From Marsupella aquatica (Eukaryota; Marchantiophyta), in NCBI GenBank assembly GCA_973895155.1, contig OZ316895.1:1984001-2048000 (forward strand): 64,000 nucleotides of DNA. The letters are read 5' to 3'. The translations under genes and the position numbers were made by a program. The notes under the pieces were generated by a model, which saw only the letters and a program-made list of their open reading frames with translations, made no database searches and had not been told where the DNA came from. Positions 47,405 through 58,800 of this stretch are shown here, in pieces. Position 1 is the stretch's first letter. Each line of letters opens with the position of its first letter.

Positions 47405-49020
47405 CTTCCTCAGCTTTTCAGAATTAGGTTAGCTCACCCGTTTGATGACGGCAGATTTCTTCTGCATGTTTTGGGCATCAAAATATATGGACTTCGGACA
47501 CGCATATTTTGAGCATCGAAATATATGGACTTCGGACACGCATGCACGCTGTCGTTTTGATGTTTTAAGACGCTGCTATTACTGTGTTGGCGTTGCAGGT
47601 ATATTTTGCTTGAAATCATCGTTGGAACTCCATCAGTGAGTTAACACGACTGTGCACATCACGGAGTGAGCTATGGCAACTCACGATTCTTCACTCCCGA
47701 TGGACAACGAGAAAAGTTATAGCACGCAAGGAGTAAGCGCGGGGTCGTCCAAGAAGCTGCAAACGGTGGACCTCGTTCTCAGATTTCTCACTTTTGCAAG
47801 CAAGAAACAAGAAACAAACTGGACAGAGGCAACAACAGCAGTAGCAGCTAGGCAAATGCAGCAACAACAACAAATCGAAACAGAACTGTGAACTGCCAGA
47901 TTTCAGACAACGGAGGGAAAGCAAAGGAGCACACGGGAGACATACCACGAGCCAGCGGCGCAGGGGGAGTTCGGAACAGAGCCTGATTTCAGACAACGGA
48001 GGGAAAGCAAAGGTGCACACGGGAGACATACCACGACCCAGCGGCGCAGGGGGAGTTCGGAACAGAGCCTGCAGCATACCGATATCACAAGGAGAATCGA
48101 ATCCTGACTGAGCAAACCCAGGGCTCTTCAACAGAAAATCTTGGTGCCCGTCTGGAGCGAGTGCGGTCGAGGGCTCTTCCAGAAAATAGTTGAATGTGTC
48201 CGTAGCAGAGTCCGCAGAGTAGGAAAACGGATTCCGCGTTGAAACGGGGGTCGAGTTTGAATGCGAAGAGAAGCATAGCGGGTGGTAGCAATTCGAACCG
48301 TGTACTCTATTAAGCTCATAATTTGATGGACCCTTCTTTTTTTTATAAACAGTATTTTTAATTTTTTAAAAACAAAATTTGCAAGCTTTATTTAAAAAAC
48401 AGAAAAAGCCCCAAGAAGCCCCATGGTGAGGACCTGCAGAGGAGCAAGGGGCAAAACCCAGGGGCAAAGCAAAAGAACACTGGCGAAGGCCGCAGCAACA
48501 CCAGGCCCCAAGAAAGCACAGCCCCTGGCCACTAGGTCAAGACTTTTGGGAAGGAATGAGTCCTAGTCGACCATCTACTAATGGTTGGAAAAAACAATCC
48601 ACCTACAATCCCACATCCTGTGCACAAAATGGCAGTCCCACTAGATAGGCCTCTACTGAGAGATAGAAAAGTCTCTAGGATCTGAATAATCCCACCTGGT
48701 GTGCCAGTTCCTGCACCTAATAGACAGAGAGACCTTCTTAGGTTGCTTGCACTTGTGATAGGAGAACAAGATACTGCCCAGCCAAGGGAGGTGGGCCAGA
48801 TCTTGCAAATCCTACAAATCCTCCATATCCTAGCTTGTTCCTACATGGTTGTTAATTAGGAGTTGTTGTGTTAGTCAGAGGCTCTAGTTACCATGGTAGC
48901 AAGTCTATCTCAGGCCTTAGTGATAGCAGATTTTGTTTTTAGAGTCTTTGTCTGTTGAAGAAGAATGTCAACATGCAGCATGACACTATTGAGACTGAGA
49001 AGCAGAAGAAATCTAGTAGA
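47405..49020. other. Upstream flank of GCP4 and intergenic DNA
   Basis: Holds the GCP4 promoter and 5' UTR. A 38-bp tandem duplication (CATC-AAATATATGGACTTCGG) starts at 47476 and 47514. Further upstream is the 86-bp duplication at 47899-48070. Frames of 60-146 aa on the minus strand here are in these repeats and show no domain. Bases 48380-48540 (CCCAAGAAGCCCC...GGCCACTAGGTCAAG) look transposon-derived. Confidence 0.5.
47899..48070 (-). repeat. 86-bp tandem duplication upstream of GCP4
   Basis: Units 47899-47984 and 47985-48070 begin GATTTCAGACAACGGAGGGA and differ at about two bases. GC-rich, about 500 bp upstream of the GCP4 start codon, so it may lie in the promoter or 5' leader. Confidence 0.92.
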
Positions 49021-49079
49021 GGGGGCATTGAAAAAATTGGGGCATCTTTCAAGCCGTTGCATTTACAATGTTGTTCAAT

Positions 49080-49733
49080 AAAAGATGTAATTTACTAAAA
49101 GATATTGTTTGGCAAAAGACGTCAATGTGTAAAAGATGTTGTTGTGCTAAAGATGTAGTTAAAGAATTTTCATGGTGCAAAAGATATATTTTTTAGAAAG
49201 AACTCATTGTGTAAAAATAATTTGTCGAGTGAAAGAAGTCATGACACAAAGAGAGGTGACAACCACCACCAAAGTACAACACAATGAGAATGATTTTTTA
49301 AATTGTCTTTGTCATTTATATCTTTTTAAACCATAAAACCCTCCCTGGGCCCGGCAGCACCCCCCGCCCCCCCCCCCCCCCTTCCCTTCTTTTTCACTAT
49401 TTTTCTTGTCTTGTCTTTTTTATTAGATTGTGCACTATTTTATTGATTACCTAATATTTGTAATTAAACTCCTCTCATGATGTAGCACTTCCTATGCGTG
49501 GATGATATGGCATGGAGCATAGTATGGCATGGATGGTGGACGGAGGAGCATGGAGGGTAAAACTGTAAAAGTGAATACTTTATACTTTTCTTGCTTGGAA
49601 ACCATATCCACACCAAACATAATTGTTTTCTTCTTATTCCATTCGCTTTTTCCAGTTTGCTTTTCTTTCACTCAAAAAGCCTCTTCAAATTTGAATGACG
49701 ACCATTTAAAAAAAGGTGCAACCCTATTATAGT
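49080..49733 (-). mobile_element. Helitron-like element HelE, 5' end and type-B array
   Basis: The minus-strand 5' end near 49733 reads ACTATAATAGGGTTGCACC and continues with AAATGGTCGTCATTCAAATT, homologous to HelB and HelA starts. Bases 49080-49255 are a type-B array (AAAAGATGTAATTTACTAAA). The flank 49255-49345 matches 6460-6580 in inverse orientation. A poly-C run of ~20 lies at 49362-49381. The 3' hairpin is not intact. Confidence 0.5.
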
Positions 49734-49739
49734 TTTTAA

Positions 49740-50120
49740 TAAAACATAGAGATAAGGGAGGAGGTAACAAGAAATTGTCCTGGAGGAAAAAAAGGGGGGA
49801 GGGCCAGAGAAAGGAAAAAAATAACAAAACTTGAGGAAGAGGAGAATGAAAAAGGTAGGGAAAATAGAGAATTCCAAGTGAGATAATTTTGCATTTTCCT
49901 GCCCCCCCCCCCCCCCATTTAAAAACAATAAGCGTGTATATATTTTTGTATATAAAATATTAATAATTTTAATAAAAAATGCATTGTGTTTTTGGGTGAT
50001 CATACTACAACTCCGTGATGTAATGACTACTGTCACCCATCTTGCATCCCCATGTTTTCACCTTCATCCTCCTCAATAGTAACATGTTCACAAGAATGAC
50101 CAAATGACAACATTTTTGCA
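49740..50120. other. AT-rich spacer with poly-C run
   Basis: A run of about 16 C near 49902-49917 and purine-rich DNA at 49755-49870. Open frames are composition artefacts. Confidence 0.45.
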
Positions 50121-50228
50121 ACAATGACAAACATCAAGAAACAACTTACTACAGTTTTTATGCTAGTATATCTTTTTTGTGGCGCATCGGGAATGAGTTT
50201 TCTTGCATTTTATTGTTTCCTGAACAAC

Positions 50229-50647
50229 TTTGCCTCACCTCAATATCTTTTCTTTACCTCAACATCTCTTCTTTACCTCAACATTTTATGTGCAGTGCAT
50301 GGACATTTTTTGGGTTCTTTACCTCATCATGACATCTTTCCATCACCGTCAACATATTTTCTCTTATCAACATGTTTTCCTCATCTTTACATCTTTTTAT
50401 CACCTTGCCATCTTTTCTCTCCTCAACATAGTTTTTTCACTTTGACTTCTTTTCCTCACCTTGACATCTTTTTCTCTCATCGACAACTTTTTTCACACCA
50501 ACATCTTTTCTTCGCCTTGAAATCTTTTTCTCTCATCAACAACTTTTTCACACCAACATTTTATTTCACCTCGACATCTTTTTATCTCATTGACAATTTT
50601 TTTCACCTGAACATCTTTTGTACATGCAACACATAGGCACTGGGCCT
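50229..50647 (+). mobile_element. Helitron-like element HelG: type-A array and decayed 3' end
   Basis: An array of CTCACCTTGACATCTTTTTC-like units in plus orientation, interrupted at 50280-50320 by a terminus-like motif (CAACATTTTATGTGCAGTGCATGG) and ending at 50608-50647 with GAACATCTTTTGTACATGCAAC...GGCACTGGGC. The first terminus inside the array suggests two copies joined or nested. The 170-aa plus-strand frame at 50124-50636 is translated repeat. No 5' end found. Confidence 0.5.
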
Positions 50648-50954
50648 TGGAGGGTTAACTAAGTGTATATTTTGGGGTACCACGTGCAATCCTATCCTAA
50701 TCTAAATAGACCTATTTTATAAAAAAAATATTCCAAGAATATTCTTTATTTTCAATATTAATAATCTATTTTACTTTATAAAGGGTATATATTAAAGAAT
50801 ATTCTATAAACATGAGTTTATAATACCTTCTTTTGCTTCCTACGCTTTTAAAAACTTTAGTTAAAATCTGCCAAAAATACCTATTTTGGATCGCACGTGG
50901 TTCCTAAGATTTTTGATAGTCAACCCCCCGAGCACTGGGCTAGTGTATGTAATA

Positions 50955-51010
50955 TTAGCTTTAATTAGCTAAAGTTGTGAGAGGCTATTATGGTCCAAAA
51001 TGCTCTAGTA
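50955..51010 (+). repeat. Short dispersed repeat (TTTAGCTTGAG family)
   Basis: GAGAGGCTATTATGGTCCAAAATGC-type sequence matches 53228-53275 (GAGAGGCTAATATGGTCCATAATGC-type) and, more distantly, 7664-7712 and 8093-8135. Function unknown. Confidence 0.6.
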
Positions 51011-51069
51011 ACACACATTATTATGCCCGGGGTCCTCGCTTCTTTTCTTCCGACCCATCATGCGCGAAT

Positions 51070-51240
51070 AAGTATATGGGTTTTTTATTGGGTTTAGTGA
51101 AATACTTTTAAATTTTTGTTGAAGAACATTCGCTATTTTAATCCAATTTTGAGAATTATAAAAATCATAGGGTTTTTTAAAATCAAATATGAGAATCTTC
51201 TTGGAATATTCCATTAAGTTAGGAGTAAAACAATTCCTAA
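51070..51240 (-). repeat. Dispersed repeat R1, inverted copy
   Basis: Reverse complement of the R1 core: TTATTGG, AAATTTTTG, TCCAATTTTGAGA-TTATAA, AGGG, CTTCTTGGAATATTCC appear in order. Faces the direct copy at 51365-51620 across about 130-200 bp. Confidence 0.7.
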
Positions 51241-51364
51241 AAAAAATTATTGACTTAACTTTTAGGGTGTTTATTCTCCAAAAACTTTGAGCGTGATATG
51301 GGACACCCCTTGGATTGAGGCACCTGAGTTATTATGATGAGACAGTGTTACAAATTTTCTCAGG

Positions 51365-51655
51365 GGTCTCACTATATGGGGACCTCCCCATCGCCTACGA
51401 CGTTTTTAGGCCTCGGACCCCCTAAAATGTAAGAAAAAAAATTATTTTTTAACCCCTATAAAGTTGGAATATTCTTGGAATATTCTAAAAATTGGATTAA
51501 AAAGACCCTAATGTTCTTATAAGTCTCAAAATTGAATTTAAAAGACCCTATTGTTCTTCTACAAAAATTCTTAAGTCTTCCCTTAGAACCAATAAAATGA
51601 CCCTATCCTTCGTCGCACGTGATATGCCATTTTTGTGGAAGTGAAACCCCCGAGC
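51365..51655 (+). repeat. Dispersed repeat R1, copy 2
   Basis: Homologous along its length to 1600-1850. Relative to copy 1 it has a ~40-bp insertion after GGCCTCGGACC (a T-rich stretch) and ends with the CGCACGTGATATGCCATTTTTGTGG piece also found near 3720. Confidence 0.75.
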
Positions 51656-53899
51656 AAATTTTAGTAAAAGTATAGGAGAAATTACACAACCAGCTCATCC
51701 AAATGTGATTATGCCATCATATTCATAATTATGACTAGGAAAGAGTCGTAGAACTCGACTACCTTAACACTTAGCTTCGGCGTCGCTGACTCCGACACCG
51801 AGCTCCCTTATGATCCAGGCCCGGTAGGCCATCCGGGGAGGACTTAGCATGGAAAACTTGTGGGCAACGAGACGTGGCACTAGTGAAGGCAAGGAGCCAA
51901 GCTGGTGATACACACTAAGGACTTAGGCTAGCTGAGAGCTGGTCAGGTCAAGGGGAAAAGGGGCCGGGCTCAAGGTCGACCGTCCGAATCCCCGGACGGA
52001 CTTTGAGTTCTGAGGGCTTGAGTGTGAGCTCCTCTTGGGCCCAAGGCCAATGGAGTTGATGCCATGGGCAACGGACGCTTGGGGCGTGAGTTACAGCCTG
52101 ATCCGGGTTTGGCCGATCGAAGACCCCAAGCGGAGATGAGACTTGAGGGCCTAGGCATGAGCACTGGATCGGCCCAATCACAATGGGCTAAGGCACTACG
52201 CTTGCGGACGTCTAGCAAGAAAGTTATGGGCGTTGCCAATTGGTGGTGCGCCCAGTATGCACGATAGGATCCGGATTTGAGGCCAAAATTTTAGGTACCA
52301 AAGTTGGTCCGGGGGTGGCAGGTCTCCAGAAACATATATGAGAGGAATGGTGTCTCCTTGGGGGCTAAGGGCAAGCCAAAGTCGTGAGCCGCGATGGTCA
52401 CGACACTAAAGAAAAGCGCCAAACAAAAATGACAATATCTTTTTCCGTTGGAGGACTTCATGGGTGCGTTGGAAAGCTCTCAAGGAGGGCTACGTCCTCT
52501 TGAGCTCAACTGGGTCTGGGGGCACCATGGGTTCTTGAGGTTTGCGGGTGTTAGCTCGCCCGCTTGCCAAATCCTGACAAACAGTAGCCAAGTCACGTTC
52601 AGTCTCCCAAGGGAGCTGCCTTGCGTTGGGGAGGCAAGGCCAAGTAGGCGTGGAGGTTGAGTTCCAAAGGTGCTTGGCCCTAGACCATCACTGGGGCAAA
52701 CCGGGAGTTGGTTGCTAGAGCCGGGGCCATTATGGTCCCGACGTGTTAAGACAAGCCAAGGACAAGCTACGCTATTTGGGCCATGAGCATGTCTTGGGAT
52801 CAGGGTAGTCAGTTGGTAATTGATAGGTATGAGGGGGAACCCGGGCTGCGCCCAAGGAAGGAGCTGTTCTGGACAAACAGTGGGTGTGGGTTCTGGTTCC
52901 GGCTTATGGCATCGGGAGGACCTATCGCTGACCTATTTACCAATGTCTGTTGAGCTTGAGTTAGGATGCTAGACTTGGGAGTTCTAGATCCTGAAGGGTT
53001 ACTTATCGAGGTGCTTGGTTGTTTGTGCAAACTGGGAGGACCGGTGAGTAGCGGTCGGGTTGGAGAGCAAGTGTGGCTTCGTATGGGAGGGGCCGTTGGT
53101 AGTGCAAGTTGCACTAGGTTGCTTGCTCGAGGTATTTCGTGGAGGCATTCGGGCACCAGGGGCACTTAGGCATGGGTGCCGGGATTGGTGAGGGCACTGG
53201 GTGGCAAGGTCCACCACTGAAAGTGAGCGCTTTTAGCTTGAGTTTTGAGAGGCTAATATGGTCCATAATGCTCTGCTAGCAAACATTGAAACACTTAAGG
53301 TCTATGAGATATTTTAACTAATTTTAGAACATTAATAAACACAAGGCACAATTGTTTTTACGTTAGTTGATTTGGGCATTGGATTGCACTATATTCGACC
53401 ACTAAAGTGCCATGGGCACTCAATTTGAGTTGAAAAGACATTCAACTTTCTCAAGATCAATGAATTGAGAAGTCTACTTTAATTCTCCTTGCTTTTCTCA
53501 ACCTCATTCTCAACAACAAACCCTAAGCTTTCTAGTAGCTGAATTCTGTCTGTAGAAGATTTGTCGCCCTATTTGTTAATGTAATTTCAAATAATTAAAA
53601 ATTCTGCACATTTCACTAAAGTATGACTTTGGCAAGTTTTGAATTAGAGGTTAATAGCCTCATGACCTTGAGGCAACTATTTACCAAATAGAGAAGTATG
53701 ATTCGGAAGGGAAGTTGTTAGTCATGTTGTGTTGGATAAGTATGATAGATTCTACAATTTGCACTGTTAGATTAGATTAATATTCTCACGGAGTCATTGT
53801 GGACCCATTCAGCAATGGCCTGAGTTTAGGTTTTAGGGTTTAGGTTCAACTGCCACACGAATACTATGTTTTGCAGGCCAAAGTTGAAGATATGGTGAA
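51656..53899. other. GC-rich, then AT-rich intergenic DNA
   Basis: Bases 51780-53220 are GC-rich with several 65-118 aa frames on both strands, but none has protein motifs. 52270-52330 resembles 3955-4010, pointing to a decayed LTR element. 53228-53275 is the TTTAGCTTGAG repeat. The copia element inserts at 53905. Confidence 0.45.
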
Positions 53900-53904
53900 T
53901 ACAA

Positions 53905-54200
53905 TGTTAGGAATTGACTCCAATTCCCGACATAGTTAGCTTGGTCTTACTAGGATTAGTTAACCCTAGATTACATTTGGATAAGGTCCGCTTAGTTTAG
54001 GCCCACTCATCTTGGCCCCCTTGGGGGGTATAGGCTGGAGGGAGAGCACTCTCTCCCTCATTCTTCACATGTACTCTCATTTGCTATGGAGCCTTCAGGA
54101 GTTTCTCCACTCGGGGTGTCTTGTCGGTGTAGCGTCTGATTGAGTGAGTCTCTCTCATGTTTCCGCATTGCTGTCTAGTCCGAAGCTGACGGTTCTTACA
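53905..54200 (+). repeat. 5' LTR, 296 bp
   Basis: Starts TGTTAGGAATTGACTCC and ends GACGGTTCTTACA. Contains the 8-bp segment (CTCTCTCC region, near 54043-54056) that the 3' LTR lacks. Confidence 0.96.
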
Positions 54201-54202
54201 AG

Positions 54203-54215
54203 TGGTATCAGAGCC
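54203..54215 (+). other. Primer-binding site (initiator-Met tRNA)
   Basis: TGGTATCAGAGCC, two bases after the LTR; the standard primer site of plant copia elements. Confidence 0.93.
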
Positions 54216-55897
54216 TCGTGTTTGTGGTTCGGTGGCCTGGGCAGTGGTGAGAGCGTTCGTTGTGTTGGATTGTGGTGGAAGATTGAATCGTCGTCAACGG
54301 TTGCATGATCATTTCACTGGTCGTTTCGCGTTGAAGGTTTTGTGCTTGAATACGGTGACGGTTTCCCGATTGAAACTTCAGCTTGGAGTGTCGGATGTGT
54401 CTCTGTTCTTTGAAGTACTGTGAAGAGGACAGTCTAGCGATCTCTTATGCGCGTCGGCGGGCACTACGTTTTGGTGAAGGTGTCACTGCTTTTCATCATT
54501 GGTGTCCCGAGTAATCTTGTAGATTGAGGTTGCTGTTTAGAGCTTGATGCTCTAGGTCATGGCTTGTATATGTTTCGACTTAATCTTGTGTGGGGCCGAA
54601 AAGTCTTGTTTTCTTTGTAAAAAGGTCGTGCATTGAGGGACCGGTGTTGCAATTTTATTTTATTTTCGTATATTTTTGTTTGTGCCGCATCGCAACACAA
54701 TACGGCGGTGCGGATGGGTTTCTTTGCGTATGTGCGGAGAGAGGGGCGAAATGGAGATTTTATTGCCCGGGCACGTTGCCCTATGCGCGCGAGTGAACCA
54801 GGAGGGCTCGGAATACAAAGGACTGAAGGAGGAGCGGAGGAGAAAGTCGAGCCCCTGGCCCGAGGCCCTATGAGGTACTAGAGCAGGGCCTTATGTCTGT
54901 GCAGGTACAGTCGTACCTGTAAGTACAGTTTTAAAGTGAGGGGAGGGGGAGTTCAAAGCTCCCTTCTCTTGGGAGCTTTAAGGGGGCCATTGCCCTATGC
55001 AGAACCAATAGGAGGGGAAAGTGGAAGCGAGCATACTCCTTTCCTTAGGGAGCACTTATTAACATGGGCACGAGGCCCTATGCTTGTACTTTAAGTGAGG
55101 AGGGGGAGCATACGAGGCTCCTTTCAATTTGGAGCCTTTAATTAAGGCTTGCGTCAGGTGGGTGGCCAAGGACACAAAAGGTACTACTATACCTACACAG
55201 TACAGATTTGGGAGGGGGTACGAGGGGGTATTATATATCCCTGTACTCTGCCAGGTACAGTGTGAACAAGGAGATGGGCCGGCATGCGACCCTATGTGCG
55301 AGAGTATTTTTTTTCAAAGAAATTGAAGGCCGGGAGGACGATTGTAGTCTTTTCGTTCTTAATTTTTTTGTTAAAGCCAAAGGGTTTTTACTTGTTTTCT
55401 TTTCTTTTCCTTCCGTGTTTGGATCTTTTCTTTTCCAATCGGACAGGTGTCGGCTCCACGTTCTTTTTGCTGTACATTTCGACTGTACTTTGATTCCCTG
55501 GAAAAGATACTTTTCCAGAGAGCTGATTTTTGACTGAAATTTTCAATTTCGGTGGTCGTCGAGGCAGAATTTTTTCGCGACACTTTGCAAGGGGATACTC
55601 AAGGGAGTTGAGCACGGGCTAGTGAAATTGATTTGTGTGTTGCTATTGCGAAATTTTTTTGGGACCTAAGATACCTGACACGGGTCAAAACAGCCATTTT
55701 GACCCCCCTCTGGTCCGGGTTGAATAAGTTTTTGCTGAAGAAGTTTTTTGCCGAATTATTTTCAGATCTTGGTAGTGTACCTTGCAGGCTACGCGGCGGT
55801 GCATTCCATTTCCACTTTCGCCAACTTTCAATTTTTGGTGAATTTTTGGGTGGAGGTATTTCGGTTGTGTATTTCCTGTGTGTTTGTGGCAGCATCA
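54216..55897 (+). other. Long untranslated leader of the copia element
   Basis: About 1.7 kb between the primer-binding site and the gag ATG, with no conserved protein. It contains three imperfect repeats of a segment with GGCCCTATG, GTAC(TTTA)AGTGAGG and GGGGGAG followed by an inverted GGCTCC...GGAGC pair, near 54860-54985, 55070-55140 and 55178-55250. Confidence 0.6.
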
Positions 55898-58800
55898 ATG
55901 ACTTCAAGAAAGCTTGCGGCGCCAAAGTTTGAGGTGGAGAAGTTTGACGGGAAGGTTAGCTTCAGCCTCTGGACTCGGAAGGTGACCAATGTGTTGATCC
56001 AGTAGGGTCTTGAGAAGACCCTCACTGGAGTGAAACCCTCGAATCTAACAGATGAGGAGTGGGAGGACATGTCGGTGCAGGCGTGTAGCACAATTGAGTT
56101 GTTCTTGGCAAACAACATTCTCAAGAACGTGTTGGGGATGGATCGGAATGCCAAGAAGATCTGGGATATGCTTACTTAGCTATACCAGAGTACTTCGTTG
56201 ACTACTCGCATTTATCACTTGGAGCGACTGTTCAGGTTGAAGTTGAAGGATGGTGGCAACATGCGTGATCACCTCAGTCTCTTCGATGAGATTGTGCACG
56301 AGGTGACCACGGCGGGAGACAAGTTGACCGATGAGTATCTTGCGATGCATTTGTTGATGTCGCTTCCTCAGACCTATTTGACATTGGTGATGGTCATCAC
56401 ACATGACAAGTCTACGTTGAAGTTGGATGAGGTGAAGGCTACCATTCTTGCAGAATGGGGCAAGCAACAACTTTTTGGCTGTGATGAGTCTACTGCCTTA
56501 GTGGTTAGAGGTAGATCGACGGAGCGTACCACGGATCAGTCTAGATCTAAATCACATAGTAGATCTAAATCTAAGTCCCGTAGTAAGAAAGTTCAGTGTT
56601 GGCATTGCCATGAGAAGGGCCACACCAAGTGGAATTGTCTTTCTCTATCAAAGCAAAAGCGTTCTACTTCCAATGGTGCATCCTCATCGTCAGCTGGTAT
56701 TGTGATTGCTGATAATGAAGATGCTACTGAAGTGCTATGTATTGGTGCTGTGAATTCTGTGTATGACAATAAATGGATGTTGGATTCGGGTTCTCTTATC
56801 ACGTGTGTCCAATGCAATCATATTTCTCCACTTACCAACCTTGTACCGGTACGGTGGAAATCGGAAATGGTGTCCGATGTGCGATTGTTGGCATGGGGAC
56901 TATCAAATTCCGGATGTTTGATGGTGTTGTGCGAGCATTGACGGGAGTCAGACACATACCAGACATCTCTAAGAACTTGATTTCTCTTGGTGCTTTGGAA
57001 GCTGGTGGATCTCATTTCACTGCACGTGATGGTGCGCTCTTTGTCGTCAAAGATGATGTATCTTTGATTAAGGCACTACGGCAGAATAATTTGTACATCT
57101 TGGAAGGAGATGTCATTGCTCCTAGAGTGGAGCATGTGGATTCTGTGATGGAACGTTTGGATGCCACAACAATATCTGCCGCAGAATCATCTTCGGCTGC
57201 TTCAATTGAAGCACCCTCAACATCTGGTTGCACACAAGCCATAGATTTGTGGCATGCACGGTTGGGGCACTTGAGTGGTAAAGGATTGGCAGCCTTGGCA
57301 AACAGAGCTTTGTTGCAAGGCGCTCAATCTGGTAAACTCTCTTTCTATGAAGATTGCATCTTCGGCAAGCAGAGGAGAGTGAGTTTCAATTCTAGTTCAT
57401 ACCATTCTCATGAGATTCTAGAGTATGTACATTTGGATGTTTGGGGTCCAGCACCGAAGCCGTCGTTGGGTGGAGCCAGATATTTTGTGACGTTTGTAGA
57501 TGATTACTCTCGAATGTGTTGGCTGTATTACATGAAGGAGAAGTCTCAAGTCTTTGAGATCTTCAAGGAGTGGAAAGCCATGGTAGAGCTACAAACTGGG
57601 AAGGAGTTGAAGTGTGTTCGGTCCGATAACGGTGGTGAGTATAAGTCCAATGAGTTTGATCAATTTGGTCAGGACCTTGGCCTCAAGAGTCATTACACTG
57701 TACCGGAGACCCCGCAGCAGAATGGAGTTGCAGAACGGTTGAATCGGACATTACTGGAGAAAGCACGCAGCATGCTATGTAAGTCCAAGTTGCCCAACAA
57801 CTTTTGGGCTGAAGCTGTCAACCAAGCTGCATACGTCTACAATCTGTCACCGCATAGTAGTAAGTTGATGCAGACTCCATTTGAGTTGTGGTATAAGAGA
57901 CCTGCTGATTACTCTAGACTTCGAGTTTTTGGTTATGCTGCCTATGTTCACATTGAGCAGACACACAGGTCTAAGTTGGATCCCAAGTCTAAGAAATTTA
58001 TTTTTCTAGGCTTTAGTCCTGGGCAGAAGGGCTATAAATTGTGGGATCCTGTCGATTGCAAGGCAGTTGTGAGTAGAAATGTTGTTTTTGACGAAGAATG
58101 GTTGTCAAGACCCCGGGGTATTCAGGAGGAACAGGTGGAGGAACCCACTACGGTGGAGCTTGGTGGTGATGAGGAAGCTGCTGGTCCCTCTGGTAGAGGA
58201 GAAATTCCTCAACCAAGGCGCTCCACTAGGGCCAATTTTGGCCAACCCCCTGATAGATTTGGTTTTGCAGATCCTCGTGTTCATGTTGTTGAACATGACA
58301 TTGATCCCGGTGTTGTTTTGCTTACTGAAGATGGAGACCCCTCTAGCTATGAAGAAGCTATGGCCTCTCCAGAGAAGGATAAGTGGTTGGAGGCGATGTT
58401 GAAGGAGATGAATTCTTTGAAGAAGAATTCAACTTGGCGCTTAACTGACATGCCTCGCGGGAAAACATTGGTTCCATGTAGATGGTTGTACAAGAAGAAG
58501 TAGGATGGCACTTACAAGGCACGCCTTGTGGCCAAAGGGTACACCCAGAAGGAGGGCTTGGACTACACGGAGATTTTCTCACCAGTTGTCAAACTCGCTA
58601 CTATCCGTGTTTTACTTGCGATTGTGGCATTCTATGATCTTGAGTTAGATCAAATGGATGTAATTACTGCTTTCTTGCATGGATTGCTTGATGTAGAGAT
58701 TTATATGACTCAGCCTCTAGGTTTTATTGACGAGAAGACCAGACACTTGGTGTGTAAGCTCTTGCGCTCGTTATACGGATTGAAGCAGAGTCCCAGACAA

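Noticed and set aside
47691-48131. 146-aa minus-strand frame as an upstream exon of GCP4
   Set aside because: GCP4 has its conserved N-terminus at 47404, and this frame runs through the 86-bp duplication with leucine/cysteine-rich sequence typical of chance.
51780-53220. GC-rich block as a gypsy gag-pol remnant
   Set aside because: No reverse transcriptase, integrase, protease or zinc-knuckle motif in any frame; only short similarity to 3955-4010 was seen.
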